The notes beneath the pieces are model-generated. The model had not been told where the DNA came from, searched no databases, and saw only the letters and a program-made list of their open reading frames with translations. From Agromyces protaetiae (GTDB lineage Bacteria; Actinomycetota; Actinomycetes; Actinomycetales; Microbacteriaceae), in assembly GCF_004135405.1 (NCBI RefSeq), contig NZ_CP035491.1, positions 3,472,001-3,536,000 of the forward strand: a stretch of 64,000 nt of DNA, given 5' to 3'. Numbering within the stretch: the first letter of the stretch is position 1; the number at the start of each line of letters is the position of its first letter. The position numbers were made by a program, and so were the translations under genes. Positions 18,329 to 26,146 of this stretch are shown one piece after another.

Positions 18329-19111
18329 ATGACCCTCATCGACGCATCCTCCGCTCCCGTCGTCATCGCGTACGACGACGTCGCCTCGCTCGACGACGCC
18401 GCCGCGGTCGACCTCTTTCCCGCCGAGCACCTCGGCGCCGCGTTCTCCCCCGTGCAGGACCGCATCCGCGACTGGCTCCGCCGGTGGGACGCCGTCGCGC
18501 TCCCCGCATTCGAGCCCGTCCGGGACATCCACCCCGACGACGAGCGCCGCAGCTCGATGCAGACCGTGCCCGGTCGCGCCGACGGCGCCGCGCGCGTCAC
18601 GGCGAGCTTCTACGACCCGCCCACCCGTCAGGGTGAGGCGCGCGTGTGGTCGCGCAACTGGCTGAGCGCCGTCGTGCTGCCGAAGGCGACCGAGGCAGGA
18701 CGCCTGCACTTCCGCTTCGGCGTCGGCAGCCGGCTCGTGCTCGACGGGCAGTCCGAGACGGGCCTCGTCTCGACGAGCGTGCACCTCGGCGTCGTCGCCG
18801 ACGCGGCGAGCGCGAGCCCGCTCGACGCGCCCGGATTCCACACGCCCATCGCGCGGCCGCTCGTCGCGGTGCCGTTCCGCGAGGACGCCGACGCCGACGC
18901 GTCGCAGACCTTCGAGGGCTCGATCGACCTCCAGGCGGGCGATGCTCCGGCATTCGCGTTCGTGCTCGGCACCGACGTCGTGTTCCGCGAGGGCTGGGCG
19001 CGCATCCACGAGGGCTCGTCGACGTGGGTCGGCCCCGCGGGCGCCGGCCCGACGGGCGCGTTCGAAGTGCGGTTCACCCCGGCCGACCTGCTGGCGCGGT
19101 TCGGCGACTGA
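18329..19111 (+). CDS. Hypothetical protein, 260 residues
   Basis: I do not recognise a family. The protein has no signal peptide or membrane helix. It looks like a soluble alpha/beta protein with a beta-rich centre (SRNWLSAVVLPKAT, LHFRFGVGSRLVLDG, ETGLVSTSVHLGVV) and an acidic tract. The ATG at 18329 lacks a ribosome site but GAATCT ends 7 nt upstream, compatible with a leaderless transcript. The gap from the ABC exporter contains GGCATCCG and its complement CGGATGCC about 60 bp apart. Confidence 0.75.
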   Translation: MTLIDASSAPVVIAYDDVASLDDAAAVDLFPAEHLGAAFSPVQDRIRDWLRRWDAVALPAFEPVRDIHPDDERRSSMQTVPGRADGAARVTASFYDPPTRQGEARVWSRNWLSAVVLPKATEAGRLHFRFGVGSRLVLDGQSETGLVSTSVHLGVVADAASASPLDAPGFHTPIARPLVAVPFREDADADASQTFEGSIDLQAGDAPAFAFVLGTDVVFREGWARIHEGSSTWVGPAGAGPTGAFEVRFTPADLLARFGD

Positions 19112-19160
19112 GCGTCCTCCCCCTCCCCGCCCGACCTTTCCCGCTTGTTGCCACCCGGTG

Positions 19161-19214
19161 AAGGGACGCCTCGGCATGCCCCGAACCCCGCGCCAGCGTG
19201 CTGAAGCGTCCCCT
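19161..19214. repeat. Inverted repeat of the GGGACGC family, copy 1
   Basis: AAGGGACGC (19161-19169) pairs with GCGTCCCCT (19206-19214) with one mismatch, enclosing 36 bp. It lies between the convergent 3' ends of the hypothetical gene and the DUF559-like gene. Related copies are at 20402-20459 and 24504-24559. Confidence 0.6.
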
Positions 19215-19229
19215 CGCACGATGGGCCGG

Positions 19230-20162
19230 TTACGGGCGGGGCGCCATGGGCGTGCGAGGGCCGTCCCAACCGCGGCGGCGGAGGTTCGCCTCGAGCCTCC
19301 GAAGCAATGCCTCGGGGTGTGCGAGGTCATCGTCGGTGACCTCGGTGACATGCCGTCCGGTCGCTTCGATCTCGGCCTCGCGGGTGCGGTCCCGCCGCCA
19401 TTGCGCGCGGTCGGTGCGGTGGTGGTCCCCCTGGTACTCGCGCACTTCGCCATAGTCTTCGAAGACCAGATCCCCGCGGGCGACGAACCGTCCGAACTCG
19501 TCGGAGACCACGACTTGCGGGGTGGGCACCGGAAGGCCGGCGAGCACGACGATCGCCCGGAGCTCGGATTCCTTCGGCGACTCGGCGCGCTCGTCGAGCA
19601 GCCTGAGTGCGAGACGCAGTCGTCCCCGGAATCGGCGACCCGGATGGTCTTCGACCGCATCCCCGAGCTCGGCGCGGGTCGCAGCGCCGGCGCGGATCAG
19701 CCAATCACCCGCGGCGACCAGGTGCGGCACGTCGAGCGAGGTCGCGAGATCGCACCACGTCCGCGCCGGTGTGGTCACGAGTCGCCCATGCACCGCGGTG
19801 AGATCCGCCTCGCGCACGCGGAGCTTGCGACCGATGATGCCCCGACGGCGGAGTGCACGGTGTTCGGATGGAACTCCGACCTCGAGCCCGCGGCTTGGGA
19901 AGACCGCGGACGGCGGAAGTGGGATCCCGTGGATCTCGGCCGCCGATGTGCCGCAGAAGAACGCCGCCGGAGGCATCACGAGCGCAAGTGAGGCGGTATG
20001 CACGGCGAACGAGTCGCCGGCTCGAGACGGCATCCGGACGCCGCGATGGAGCGTGCGAAGGTCGGAGGCTCGCAGCCGCCCGCGCCCCGTCAGGGCGACC
20101 GCCTCCTGCACCGTGAAGCCGTACGTGCGGAGTGCCGGCGGAAGCGGGTTTCGTCTCGTCAT
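19230..20162 (-). CDS. DUF559/Vsr-like nuclease-fold protein with N-terminal AbiEi-like region
   Basis: About 310 residues. The C-terminal 110 residues look like the PD-(D/E)XK fold of DUF559 proteins: Glu of PKESELRAI, Asp of VARGDLVFEDYG, and the REYQGDHHRTDRAQWRRD block typical of actinobacterial members. The N-terminal part (LTGRGRLRASDLRTLHRGV, then CGTSAAEIHGIPLP) resembles the winged-helix part of proteins often labelled AbiEi-type antitoxins; no toxin gene is adjacent. The start is uncertain: I use ATG 20162 (MTRRNPLPP), with ATG 20189 possible. No activity is known for this group. Confidence 0.75.
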   Translation of the reverse strand: MTRRNPLPPALRTYGFTVQEAVALTGRGRLRASDLRTLHRGVRMPSRAGDSFAVHTASLALVMPPAAFFCGTSAAEIHGIPLPPSAVFPSRGLEVGVPSEHRALRRRGIIGRKLRVREADLTAVHGRLVTTPARTWCDLATSLDVPHLVAAGDWLIRAGAATRAELGDAVEDHPGRRFRGRLRLALRLLDERAESPKESELRAIVVLAGLPVPTPQVVVSDEFGRFVARGDLVFEDYGEVREYQGDHHRTDRAQWRRDRTREAEIEATGRHVTEVTDDDLAHPEALLRRLEANLRRRGWDGPRTPMAPRP

Positions 20163-20401
20163 CCACCGAACATCGCGGTCGCCGACCATCGCATCCGTTC
20201 AGATCGGCCGGACCGGGAGCCGCGCATGCCGCCCTCCACCTGTGGAGGAGTCGTGCCCGTCGTGTTCCTCCGAGAGTCACCTCGCAAAAAGACGCTTGGG
20301 CAGGGTTGGGCCCGCCTCTCACCGTCCACCGGCGTCCCCTCACCGAAGGCGCAAGCGATGCCGGGTGGAGCCGTGCGGCCTCGCCCCGCGAAGATGTGCC
20401 G

Positions 20402-20459
20402 TGAGGGGACGCTCCGGCATTGTGCCAGCACGGCGAAACCATGCCATCGCGTCCCCTCA
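20402..20459. repeat. Inverted repeat of the GGGACGC family, copy 2
   Basis: TGAGGGGACGC (20402-20412) is exactly complementary to GCGTCCCCTCA (20449-20459), and inside them GGCAT (20416-20420) pairs with ATGCC (20441-20445). The right arm contains the stop codon of the DUF1622 gene, so the hairpin lies exactly at that gene's 3' end and could terminate it. Confidence 0.75.
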
Positions 20460-20867
20460 GCGAATCGGCGGAGCCGGGGTGGGCGGAGCCGGGGTGGGCG
20501 GGGTGGGGGTGGGGGTGTCGGACGTCGGAGCGTGGGGCTTCTGCCACGGCCAGCGGCCCGAGATCTCGAGCTCGAGCGACCACGACAGGAACGTGCGGAT
20601 GAGCACGATCGCCGCGAGCACGGCGACCGACTCGAGGGTCGGCGTCACGGCGACGGTCTTGATGATGTCGGCGGCGACGAGCAGCTCGAGTCCGAGGAGG
20701 ATCGCGCGCCCCAGCACGCGCCGGAAGCGCTCGTACACCGCCTCGCCGTGCCGCAGGCGGCGGATCGCGGCATCCACGATCGCGTAGACGACGCCGATGA
20801 CGATCGCGGCGACGCCGATGACGTCGATGACCTCGCCGATGCGTTCGATGATGCTGCCGAAGTCCAT
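20457..20867 (-). CDS. DUF1622 family membrane protein with proline-rich tail
   Basis: A 136-residue protein with three hydrophobic segments: residues about 13-35 (VIDVIGVAAIVIGVVYAIVD), 54-66 (RAILLGLELLVAA) and 79-93 (ESVAVLAAIVLIRTF). The pattern, including the Lys after DI in AADIIKTVAVTPTLES, matches DUF1622, a family of unknown function. The last 20 residues are Pro/Thr/Ala repeats (PTPPTPAPPTPAPP), encoded by direct repeats of about 15 bp at 20462-20515 that may vary by slippage. The start ATG follows GAGGGGG. Confidence 0.85.
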   Translation of the reverse strand: MDFGSIIERIGEVIDVIGVAAIVIGVVYAIVDAAIRRLRHGEAVYERFRRVLGRAILLGLELLVAADIIKTVAVTPTLESVAVLAAIVLIRTFLSWSLELEISGRWPWQKPHAPTSDTPTPTPPTPAPPTPAPPIR

Positions 20868-20913
20868 GTCGCCCCCTCGCGCGTCACGCTAGCGCAGACA
20901 CGGGAGCAGACAC

Positions 20914-20969
20914 ACGGATGCCCCGGTGCGGCGCGCTACTCCCCAGCACGCGCCGCCCGAGGCATCCGT
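20914..20969. terminator. Long hairpin with inverted GGATGCC pair after pckG
   Basis: ACGGATGCC (20914-20922) pairs with GGCATCCGT (20961-20969), and inside them GCGGCGCG (20928-20935) pairs with CGCGCCGC (20949-20956). It lies 16 bp beyond the pckG stop and is its probable terminator. Confidence 0.7.
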
Positions 20970-20985
20970 CATCCCTCGCGCGCGG

Positions 20986-22842
20986 TCAGCCCCGCTCGAG
21001 GTGGTACCGGAGGCTCGCGAGTTCGGCGCGGAGCGCCGCGGGAACCCGGTCGCCGAACTGTGCGAAGTAGGCGTCGGTGAGGTCGCACTCGGCGAGCCAC
21101 GAGTCGCGGTCGACGTCGAAGAGCTGTGCGACCGTCTCGTCGGAGAGGTCGAGGCCGTCGATGTCGAGCGCGCCGGGCGCGGGCAGGAGTCCGATGGGCT
21201 CCTCGACGGCGGCTGCGGTGCCCTCGATGCGGCCGACGATCCACTCGAGCACGCGCGAGTTGTCGCCGAACCCGGGCCAGAGGAACGAGCCGTCGGCGCC
21301 CTTGCGGAACCAGTTCACCTGGAAGATCTGCGGCGCATGCTCGCCGAGGATCCGCCCCATCTTGACCCAGTGCCCCCAGTAGTCGGCCATGTTGTAGCCG
21401 CAGAACGGGAGCATCGCGAACGGGTCGCGGCGGAGCTCGCCGACCGTGCCCTCGGCCGCGGCCGTCTTCTCCGACGAGATCGTCGCACCCATGAAGACGC
21501 CGTGCTTCCAGCTGCGCGCCTGCGCGACGAGCGGCACGTTCGTCGCCCGTCGTCCGCCGAAGAGGATCGCGTCGATCGGCACGCCCTCGTGGGCGTCCCA
21601 GTCGCCCGAGATCTGCGGGCACTGCGCGGCGGCGACCGTGAAGCGCGAGTTCGGGTGCGCCGCGGGGCGGCCGGAGTCGGGCGTCCACTCGCGGCCCTCC
21701 CAGTCGATGAGCTCGGCGGGCGCCTCGTCGGTGAGCCCCTCCCACCAGACGTCGCCGTCGGAGCGGAGCGCGACGTTCGTGAAGATCGTGTTGCCCCAGA
21801 GGGTCGCGACGGCGGTCGGGTTGGTCGACTCGCCCGTGCCCGGCGCGACGCCGAAGAAGCCCGCCTCGGGGTTGATCGCGTAGAGGCGGCCGTCGTCGCC
21901 GGGGCGCATCCAGGCGATGTCGTCGCCGATCGTCTCGACCGTCCAGCCGGGGATCGTGGGCTGGAGCATCGCGAGGTTCGTCTTGCCGCACGCCGACGGG
22001 AACGCCGCCGCCACGTGGTACGCCTTGCCCGCAGGCGAGGTGATCTTGATGAGGAGCATGTGCTCGGCGAGCCATCCTTCATCGCGTGCCATGACCGACG
22101 CGATGCGCAGTGCGAAGCACTTCTTCGCGAGGAGGGCGTTGCCGCCGTAGCCCGACCCGAACGACCAGATCTCGCGCGAGTCGGGGAACTGCACGATGTA
22201 CTTCTCGTCGTTGCACGGCCACTCGACCTCGGCGCGGCGGCGGCCGACCCCGTCGACGAGCGGGTAGCCGACCGAATGCACGGTCTTCACCCACGGCTCG
22301 CCGGCCTCGATCAGCCGGTAGACCTGCTCGCCCATGCGCGTCATGATGCCCATCGAGAGCACGACGTAGGGCGAGTCGGTGATCTCGACGCCGAGCTGCG
22401 AGATGGGGCCGCCGAGGGGGCCCATCGAGAACGGCACGACGTACATCGTGCGGCCCTTCATCGAGCCGTCGAACACGTCGAGGAGCTCGCGGCGCATGTC
22501 GCGCGGGTCGCGCCAGTTGTTCGTAGGGCCGGCGTCCTCTTCGTAGGTCGAGCAGATGAACGTGCGGTCTTCGACGCGGGCGACGTCGCCCGGGTCGGTG
22601 CGCGCGAGGTAGCTGTTGGGACGCCATTCGGGGTTGAGCTTCACGAGCTTGCCCTCGGCGACGGCCTGCTTGGTGAGCAGGTCGGCCTCGTGCCGCGACC
22701 CGTCGCACCAGACGATCTCGTCGGGCTTCGTGAGGGCGGCGAGGTCGGCGACCCACGCGCGGAGCGCGGGATCGGTCGTGCCGCGGGGCTCCGCGTAGGC
22801 GGCGGATGCCTCGGTGCCGATCGTGATGTCGGAGATGGTCAT
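20986..22842 (-). CDS. pckG: Phosphoenolpyruvate carboxykinase (GTP)
   Basis: A 618-residue cytosolic enzyme that interconverts oxaloacetate and phosphoenolpyruvate with GTP/GDP, the entry point of gluconeogenesis. Hallmarks of the GTP-dependent family: the P-loop [13 protein letters not shown] with its active-site Cys, the metal site around TIGDDIAWM, and the guanine-binding FPFCGY-like [13 protein letters not shown]. Length is typical. It is divergent from a RamB-like regulator across 162 bp, suggesting control by carbon source (acetate or short acyl-CoA) through that protein. Confidence 0.97.
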   Translation of the reverse strand: MTISDITIGTEASAAYAEPRGTTDPALRAWVADLAALTKPDEIVWCDGSRHEADLLTKQAVAEGKLVKLNPEWRPNSYLARTDPGDVARVEDRTFICSTYEEDAGPTNNWRDPRDMRRELLDVFDGSMKGRTMYVVPFSMGPLGGPISQLGVEITDSPYVVLSMGIMTRMGEQVYRLIEAGEPWVKTVHSVGYPLVDGVGRRRAEVEWPCNDEKYIVQFPDSREIWSFGSGYGGNALLAKKCFALRIASVMARDEGWLAEHMLLIKITSPAGKAYHVAAAFPSACGKTNLAMLQPTIPGWTVETIGDDIAWMRPGDDGRLYAINPEAGFFGVAPGTGESTNPTAVATLWGNTIFTNVALRSDGDVWWEGLTDEAPAELIDWEGREWTPDSGRPAAHPNSRFTVAAAQCPQISGDWDAHEGVPIDAILFGGRRATNVPLVAQARSWKHGVFMGATISSEKTAAAEGTVGELRRDPFAMLPFCGYNMADYWGHWVKMGRILGEHAPQIFQVNWFRKGADGSFLWPGFGDNSRVLEWIVGRIEGTAAAVEEPIGLLPAPGALDIDGLDLSDETVAQLFDVDRDSWLAECDLTDAYFAQFGDRVPAALRAELASLRYHLERG

Positions 22843-22992
22843 CGTCGTCCCTTCGGTCGGGGTCCGGCACGGCCGGGGTCAGCTGTTGGAAGTGCACTTG
22901 CCCGGATGTCTCGGGGCTGGTGTTTTCCAGAATGCGCGACTTCGAGACATCCGAAGCGGCGATTTTGGAGTTAAGAATCACCGTTCTTTCGA

Positions 22993-22998
22993 TATGGT
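22993..22998 (+). promoter_or_regulatory. -10 box of the ramB-like gene
   Basis: TATGGT, 6 nt before the GTG at 23005, in the only AT-rich stretch of the intergenic region. It fits a leaderless transcript. Confidence 0.5.
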
Positions 22999-23004
22999 GA
23001 AATC

Positions 23005-24447
23005 GTGAAGGCAGGAACCTCCGATCTCGCGACCCTCGGTCACCGCATCCGCCACTTCCGCGGCGAGCGCGGGCTCACCCTCGATCAGCTCGGCGAGGCC
23101 GTCGGGCTCGCGGGCAGTCAGCTCTCGCTCATCGAGAACGGCAAGCGCGAGCCCAAACTCTCGGCGCTCGACGCGCTCGCGGGCGCTCTCGGCGTCGAAC
23201 TCGGCGACCTCCTCGCCCGCGAGGCACCGAGCCCGCGCGCGGCCCTCGAACTCGAACTCGGCCGCGCCCAGGCGTCGCCGCTGTATGCGAGCCTCGGTCT
23301 GCCCGCGGTCAAGCCCGGCCGGGGCATCCCAGACGAGACGCTCGAAGCGATCGTCGGCCTGCACCGCGAACTGCAGCGTCGCGCGACGCAAGCGATCGCG
23401 ACGCCCGAAGAGGCACGGCGCGCCAACACCGACCTGCGCGAACGCATGCGCGCCCGGAACAACTCCCTCCCCGACATCGAAGAGCTCGCCGAGGAGCAGG
23501 TGCGTGCCGCAGGGCACCGCACGGGCGCCCTCACGCACCGCGAGGTGAGCGTCATGGCCGAGCGGCTCGGGTTCCAGCTCATCTACGTCAACGACCTGCC
23601 GGCGTCGACCCGGTCGATCACCGACCTCGCGAACGGGCGCATCTACCTGCCGCCCGCGTCGATCCCAGGCGGCCACGGCTTGCGCTCGATGGCGTTGCAG
23701 GCGATGGCGCACCGGCTGCTCGGGCACCAGCCGCCGCCGAGCTACGACCAGTTCCTGTGGCAGCGGCTCGAGATCAACTACTTCGCTGCCGCGTGCCTGA
23801 TGCCGCAAGAGGCATCCGTCGAGTTCCTCCAGACCGCCAAGCGCGAGAAGCGGCTCGCGATCGAGGACTTCCGCGACGCGTTCGGCGTCACCCACGAGGC
23901 CGCGGCGTTGCGGTTCACGAACCTTGCGACGTCGCACCTCGACATGACCGTGCACTTCCTGCGGGTGAACGGCGACGGCGCCCTGCAGAAGGGCTACGAG
24001 AACGACGGGCTGCCGCTGCCGACCGATGTGACCGGCTCGATCGAGGGCCAGTGGGTGTGCAAGCACTGGAGCGCGCGCACGGCGTTCGAGCACACGAACC
24101 GCACGACCGAGAACTATCAGTACACCGACACGCCCATGGGCACGTACTGGTGCGCGACGCAGACGGGCCACACCGATGCCGCCGAGTTCTCGATCACGGT
24201 CGGGGTGCCGTTCAATCAGGCGAAGTGGTTCCGCGGTCGCGAGACGACGGTGCGCGCCGAGTCGAGGTGTCCGGATGACTCGTGCTGCCGCCGTGCGCCC
24301 GTCGACCTCTCGTCGCGGTGGGCGGGGCAGGCGTGGCCGAGCGCGCGCCTGCACGCGCACGTGCTGTCGCCGCTGCCGTCGGGCACGTTCCCGGGCGTCG
24401 ACGACGCCGAGGTGTACGCGTTCTTGGAGGCGCACGCCGGCGAGTAG
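23005..24447 (+). CDS. RamB/PrpR-like transcriptional regulator (XRE HTH, ImmA/IrrE-like, DUF2083)
   Basis: A 480-residue regulator. Residues about 10-65 are an XRE helix-turn-helix (HRIRHFRGERGLTLDQL, GSQLSLIENGKREP). The middle resembles the ImmA/IrrE peptidase fold, but the zinc site is degraded to MAHRLLGH (HxxxxH) instead of HExxH, and LEINYFAAACLMP follows as in the family. The C-terminal part is the Cys-rich DUF2083-like domain (WVCKHWSARTAFEH, CPDDSCCRR). RamB and PrpR relatives sense acyl-CoA status and control acetate, propionate and glyoxylate genes; being divergent from pckG fits this. Start is GTG at 23005. Confidence 0.88.
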   Translation: MKAGTSDLATLGHRIRHFRGERGLTLDQLGEAVGLAGSQLSLIENGKREPKLSALDALAGALGVELGDLLAREAPSPRAALELELGRAQASPLYASLGLPAVKPGRGIPDETLEAIVGLHRELQRRATQAIATPEEARRANTDLRERMRARNNSLPDIEELAEEQVRAAGHRTGALTHREVSVMAERLGFQLIYVNDLPASTRSITDLANGRIYLPPASIPGGHGLRSMALQAMAHRLLGHQPPPSYDQFLWQRLEINYFAAACLMPQEASVEFLQTAKREKRLAIEDFRDAFGVTHEAAALRFTNLATSHLDMTVHFLRVNGDGALQKGYENDGLPLPTDVTGSIEGQWVCKHWSARTAFEHTNRTTENYQYTDTPMGTYWCATQTGHTDAAEFSITVGVPFNQAKWFRGRETTVRAESRCPDDSCCRRAPVDLSSRWAGQAWPSARLHAHVLSPLPSGTFPGVDDAEVYAFLEAHAGE

Positions 24448-24503
24448 CCGGGCTTTCACTCCCGCGCGCCCCGGACGCCCTCCGTCTCTCTCCGTCTGTG
24501 TGC

Positions 24504-24559
24504 GAGGGGACGTGTCGGCACGGTTGACGGCACCCGAGACCGTGCCGACACGACCCCTC
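24504..24559. repeat. 20-bp-arm hairpin of the GGGACG family, copy 3
   Basis: GAGGGGACGTGTCGGCACGG (24504-24523) pairs with the complementary arm at 24540-24559 with a single mismatch, leaving a 16-nt loop. It lies 57 bp after the RamB-like stop and upstream of the PadR promoter, so it probably terminates the regulator transcript. The outer 9 bases match the repeat at 20402. Confidence 0.8.
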
Positions 24560-24615
24560 AGTGAAGGTGTCGGGGCGGGCGGGGCGGGCGGGGCGGGTGC
24601 ACGTCATCGTGTCTC

Positions 24616-24644
24616 TTGCAATAGTGTGAGTCACACAGTATCGT
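24616..24644 (+). promoter_or_regulatory. padR promoter with overlapping palindromic operator
   Basis: -35 TTGCAA (24616-24621), 17-bp spacer, -10 TATCGT (24639-24644), then 7 nt to the ATG at 24652 (leaderless). A 21-bp near-palindrome (24621-24641) with the perfect core TGTGAGTCACA fills the spacer. A regulator bound there would exclude RNA polymerase, so PadR autorepression is the likely design. Confidence 0.7.
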
Positions 24645-24651
24645 GTAAGGC

Positions 24652-25101
24652 ATGAACGAAACCGACGACCTCACCGCGGGGCACCTGCAAGAGCTCCGGC
24701 GCGGTACCGTCGTCCTCGCGTGCCTCCTGCGGCTGCGCGAGCCCGACTACGGGTACGCGCTGCTCGAGTCGCTCGGCGCGAACGGTATCGCGGTCGACGC
24801 GAACACGCTGTACCCGCTCCTCCGGCGCCTCGAGAAGCAGGGGCTCCTCACGAGCGAGTGGAACACCGACGAGGCCCGGCCCCGCAAGTTCTACCGCACG
24901 AGCACCGCGGGCGACGCGCTCGCCCGCATCCTCACCGCCGACTGGCAGAGCCTCGACCGCGCGCTCGCGCGCTTCGCCGAGACATCCGGCGACGCGACAT
25001 CCGGCGCCACGACACCCGGCGCCACGACACCCGTCGCCCAAACCGCCGCGCCCGAGACATCCGACACCGAAGACCCAACGACCGAAGGAGACCCGCGATG
25101 A
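24652..25101 (+). CDS. PadR-family regulator paired with a HAAS-domain protein
   Basis: A 149-residue regulator. The PadR winged helix spans about residues 12-90 (LQELRRGTVVLACLLRL, ANTLYPLLRRLEKQGLL, RPRKFYRTSTAGDAL). The last 40 residues are a Thr/Ala/Pro-rich tail with degenerate copies of ATSGATTPGATTP. Its stop overlaps the next gene (ATGA). PadR regulators followed by HAAS/DUF1700-type membrane proteins are a frequent pair in Gram-positive bacteria. The 24621 palindrome is its probable binding site. Confidence 0.9.
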   Translation: MNETDDLTAGHLQELRRGTVVLACLLRLREPDYGYALLESLGANGIAVDANTLYPLLRRLEKQGLLTSEWNTDEARPRKFYRTSTAGDALARILTADWQSLDRALARFAETSGDATSGATTPGATTPVAQTAAPETSDTEDPTTEGDPR

Positions 25102-26084
25102 CCACCGCACCGGGCACCCTCACCGACCGCTACGTGTGGGCGGTGACCCGCAACGTGCCAGACGCCCAGCGCGCCGATCTCGACCGCGAGCTCCGCGAGC
25201 GCATCGGCGACTCGATCGACGCGCTCGTCGAGACGGGCCGCGCCCCCGCCGACGCCGAGCGCATGGCGCTCACCGAGCTCGGCGACCCCGGCGCCCTCGC
25301 CGCGAGCTACGTCGACCGTCCGCTCCAGCTCATCGGCCCGCGCTACTACCTGACGTGGTGGCGGCTCATCAAGCTGCTCTACAGCGTCGTGCTGCCGATC
25401 GCGGTCGCGGCCGTCGCCTTCGGGCAGGTGCTCGGGCAGGAGCCCGTCGGTCAGATCATCGGCACGACGATCACGGCGGCGATCGCGATCGCCGTGCACC
25501 TCGGGTTCTGGACGACGCTCGTCTTCGCCGTCCTCGACCGGAACCCGCGCGCCGACGCCGAGCTCCCCTGGGCGATCGACATGCTGCCGCTCGTACCGCC
25601 GCCCGCCCGGCTCTCGCGGCGCGCCGACCTCATCGCGTCGCTCGTGTTCCTGGGCATCTTCGCTGCGCTCATCGTGTGGCAGCAGTTCGGCGTTCCGTAC
25701 GTCCCCGGACTCGAGGGCGTGCCGTTCCTGAACCCCGACCTGTGGAGCTTCTGGCTGCCGTACTTCCTGGGCCTCATCGCGCTCGAGATCCTCTTCGCGA
25801 TCGCGATCTACCGCTGGGGGTGGAACCCGTGGCTCGCGGGAACCAACCTGCTCCTGAACCTCGCGTTCGCCGTGCCGGCGATCTGGCTCTTCACGACGGG
25901 GCAGCTCGTGAGCCCCGAGGCGATCGCCGCGATGGGATGGCCGTGGGACGCCGACTCCGAGTGGGTCGTCACCGCGGTCGTGGTCGTCACGATCGCCGGC
26001 GTCGCCGTGTGGGACGTCATCGACGGCGTCATCAAGACCGTCCGGGGGCGCGGCGGCTCGGTCCTCGCCCTCGGGCACATCTAG
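25098..26084 (+). CDS. HAAS-domain (permease-prefix) membrane protein
   Basis: A 328-residue protein. Residues 1-75 are the soluble helical domain found in HAAS/permease-prefix proteins (RYVWAVTRNVPDAQRADLDRE, RMALTELGDPGALAASYVDR), followed by about six to seven membrane helices (for example LLYSVVLPIAVAAVAFGQ, IASLVFLGIFAALIVW, VVTAVVVVTIAGVAVWDVI). Translation is coupled to padR. It is thought that such domains transmit signals to or from the PadR partner; that is family knowledge, not visible here. The start ATG follows GAAGGAGA. Confidence 0.85.
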   Translation: MTTAPGTLTDRYVWAVTRNVPDAQRADLDRELRERIGDSIDALVETGRAPADAERMALTELGDPGALAASYVDRPLQLIGPRYYLTWWRLIKLLYSVVLPIAVAAVAFGQVLGQEPVGQIIGTTITAAIAIAVHLGFWTTLVFAVLDRNPRADAELPWAIDMLPLVPPPARLSRRADLIASLVFLGIFAALIVWQQFGVPYVPGLEGVPFLNPDLWSFWLPYFLGLIALEILFAIAIYRWGWNPWLAGTNLLLNLAFAVPAIWLFTTGQLVSPEAIAAMGWPWDADSEWVVTAVVVVTIAGVAVWDVIDGVIKTVRGRGGSVLALGHI

Positions 26085-26108
26085 TCCGCGGACGAGGACG
26101 AGCAGCGA

Positions 26109-26142
26109 GCGGATGCCTCGGGGCCGGCCCCGAGGCATCCGC
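26109..26142. terminator. Perfect 34-bp palindromic terminator made of the repeated 11-mer
   Basis: GCGGATGCCTCGGGGCC (26109-26125) is followed directly by its exact complement (26126-26142), with no spacer. It sits in the 62-bp gap between the convergent HAAS and SDR genes and should terminate both. Each arm contains a full copy of the window-wide 11-mer CGGATGCCTCG. Confidence 0.85.
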
Positions 26143-26146
26143 CGTC

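Noticed and set aside
19230-20162. Complete type IV toxin-antitoxin (AbiE) system
   Set aside because: No AbiEii nucleotidyltransferase gene lies next to it, and the C-terminus is a nuclease-like fold instead; only a distant resemblance of the N-terminal region remains.
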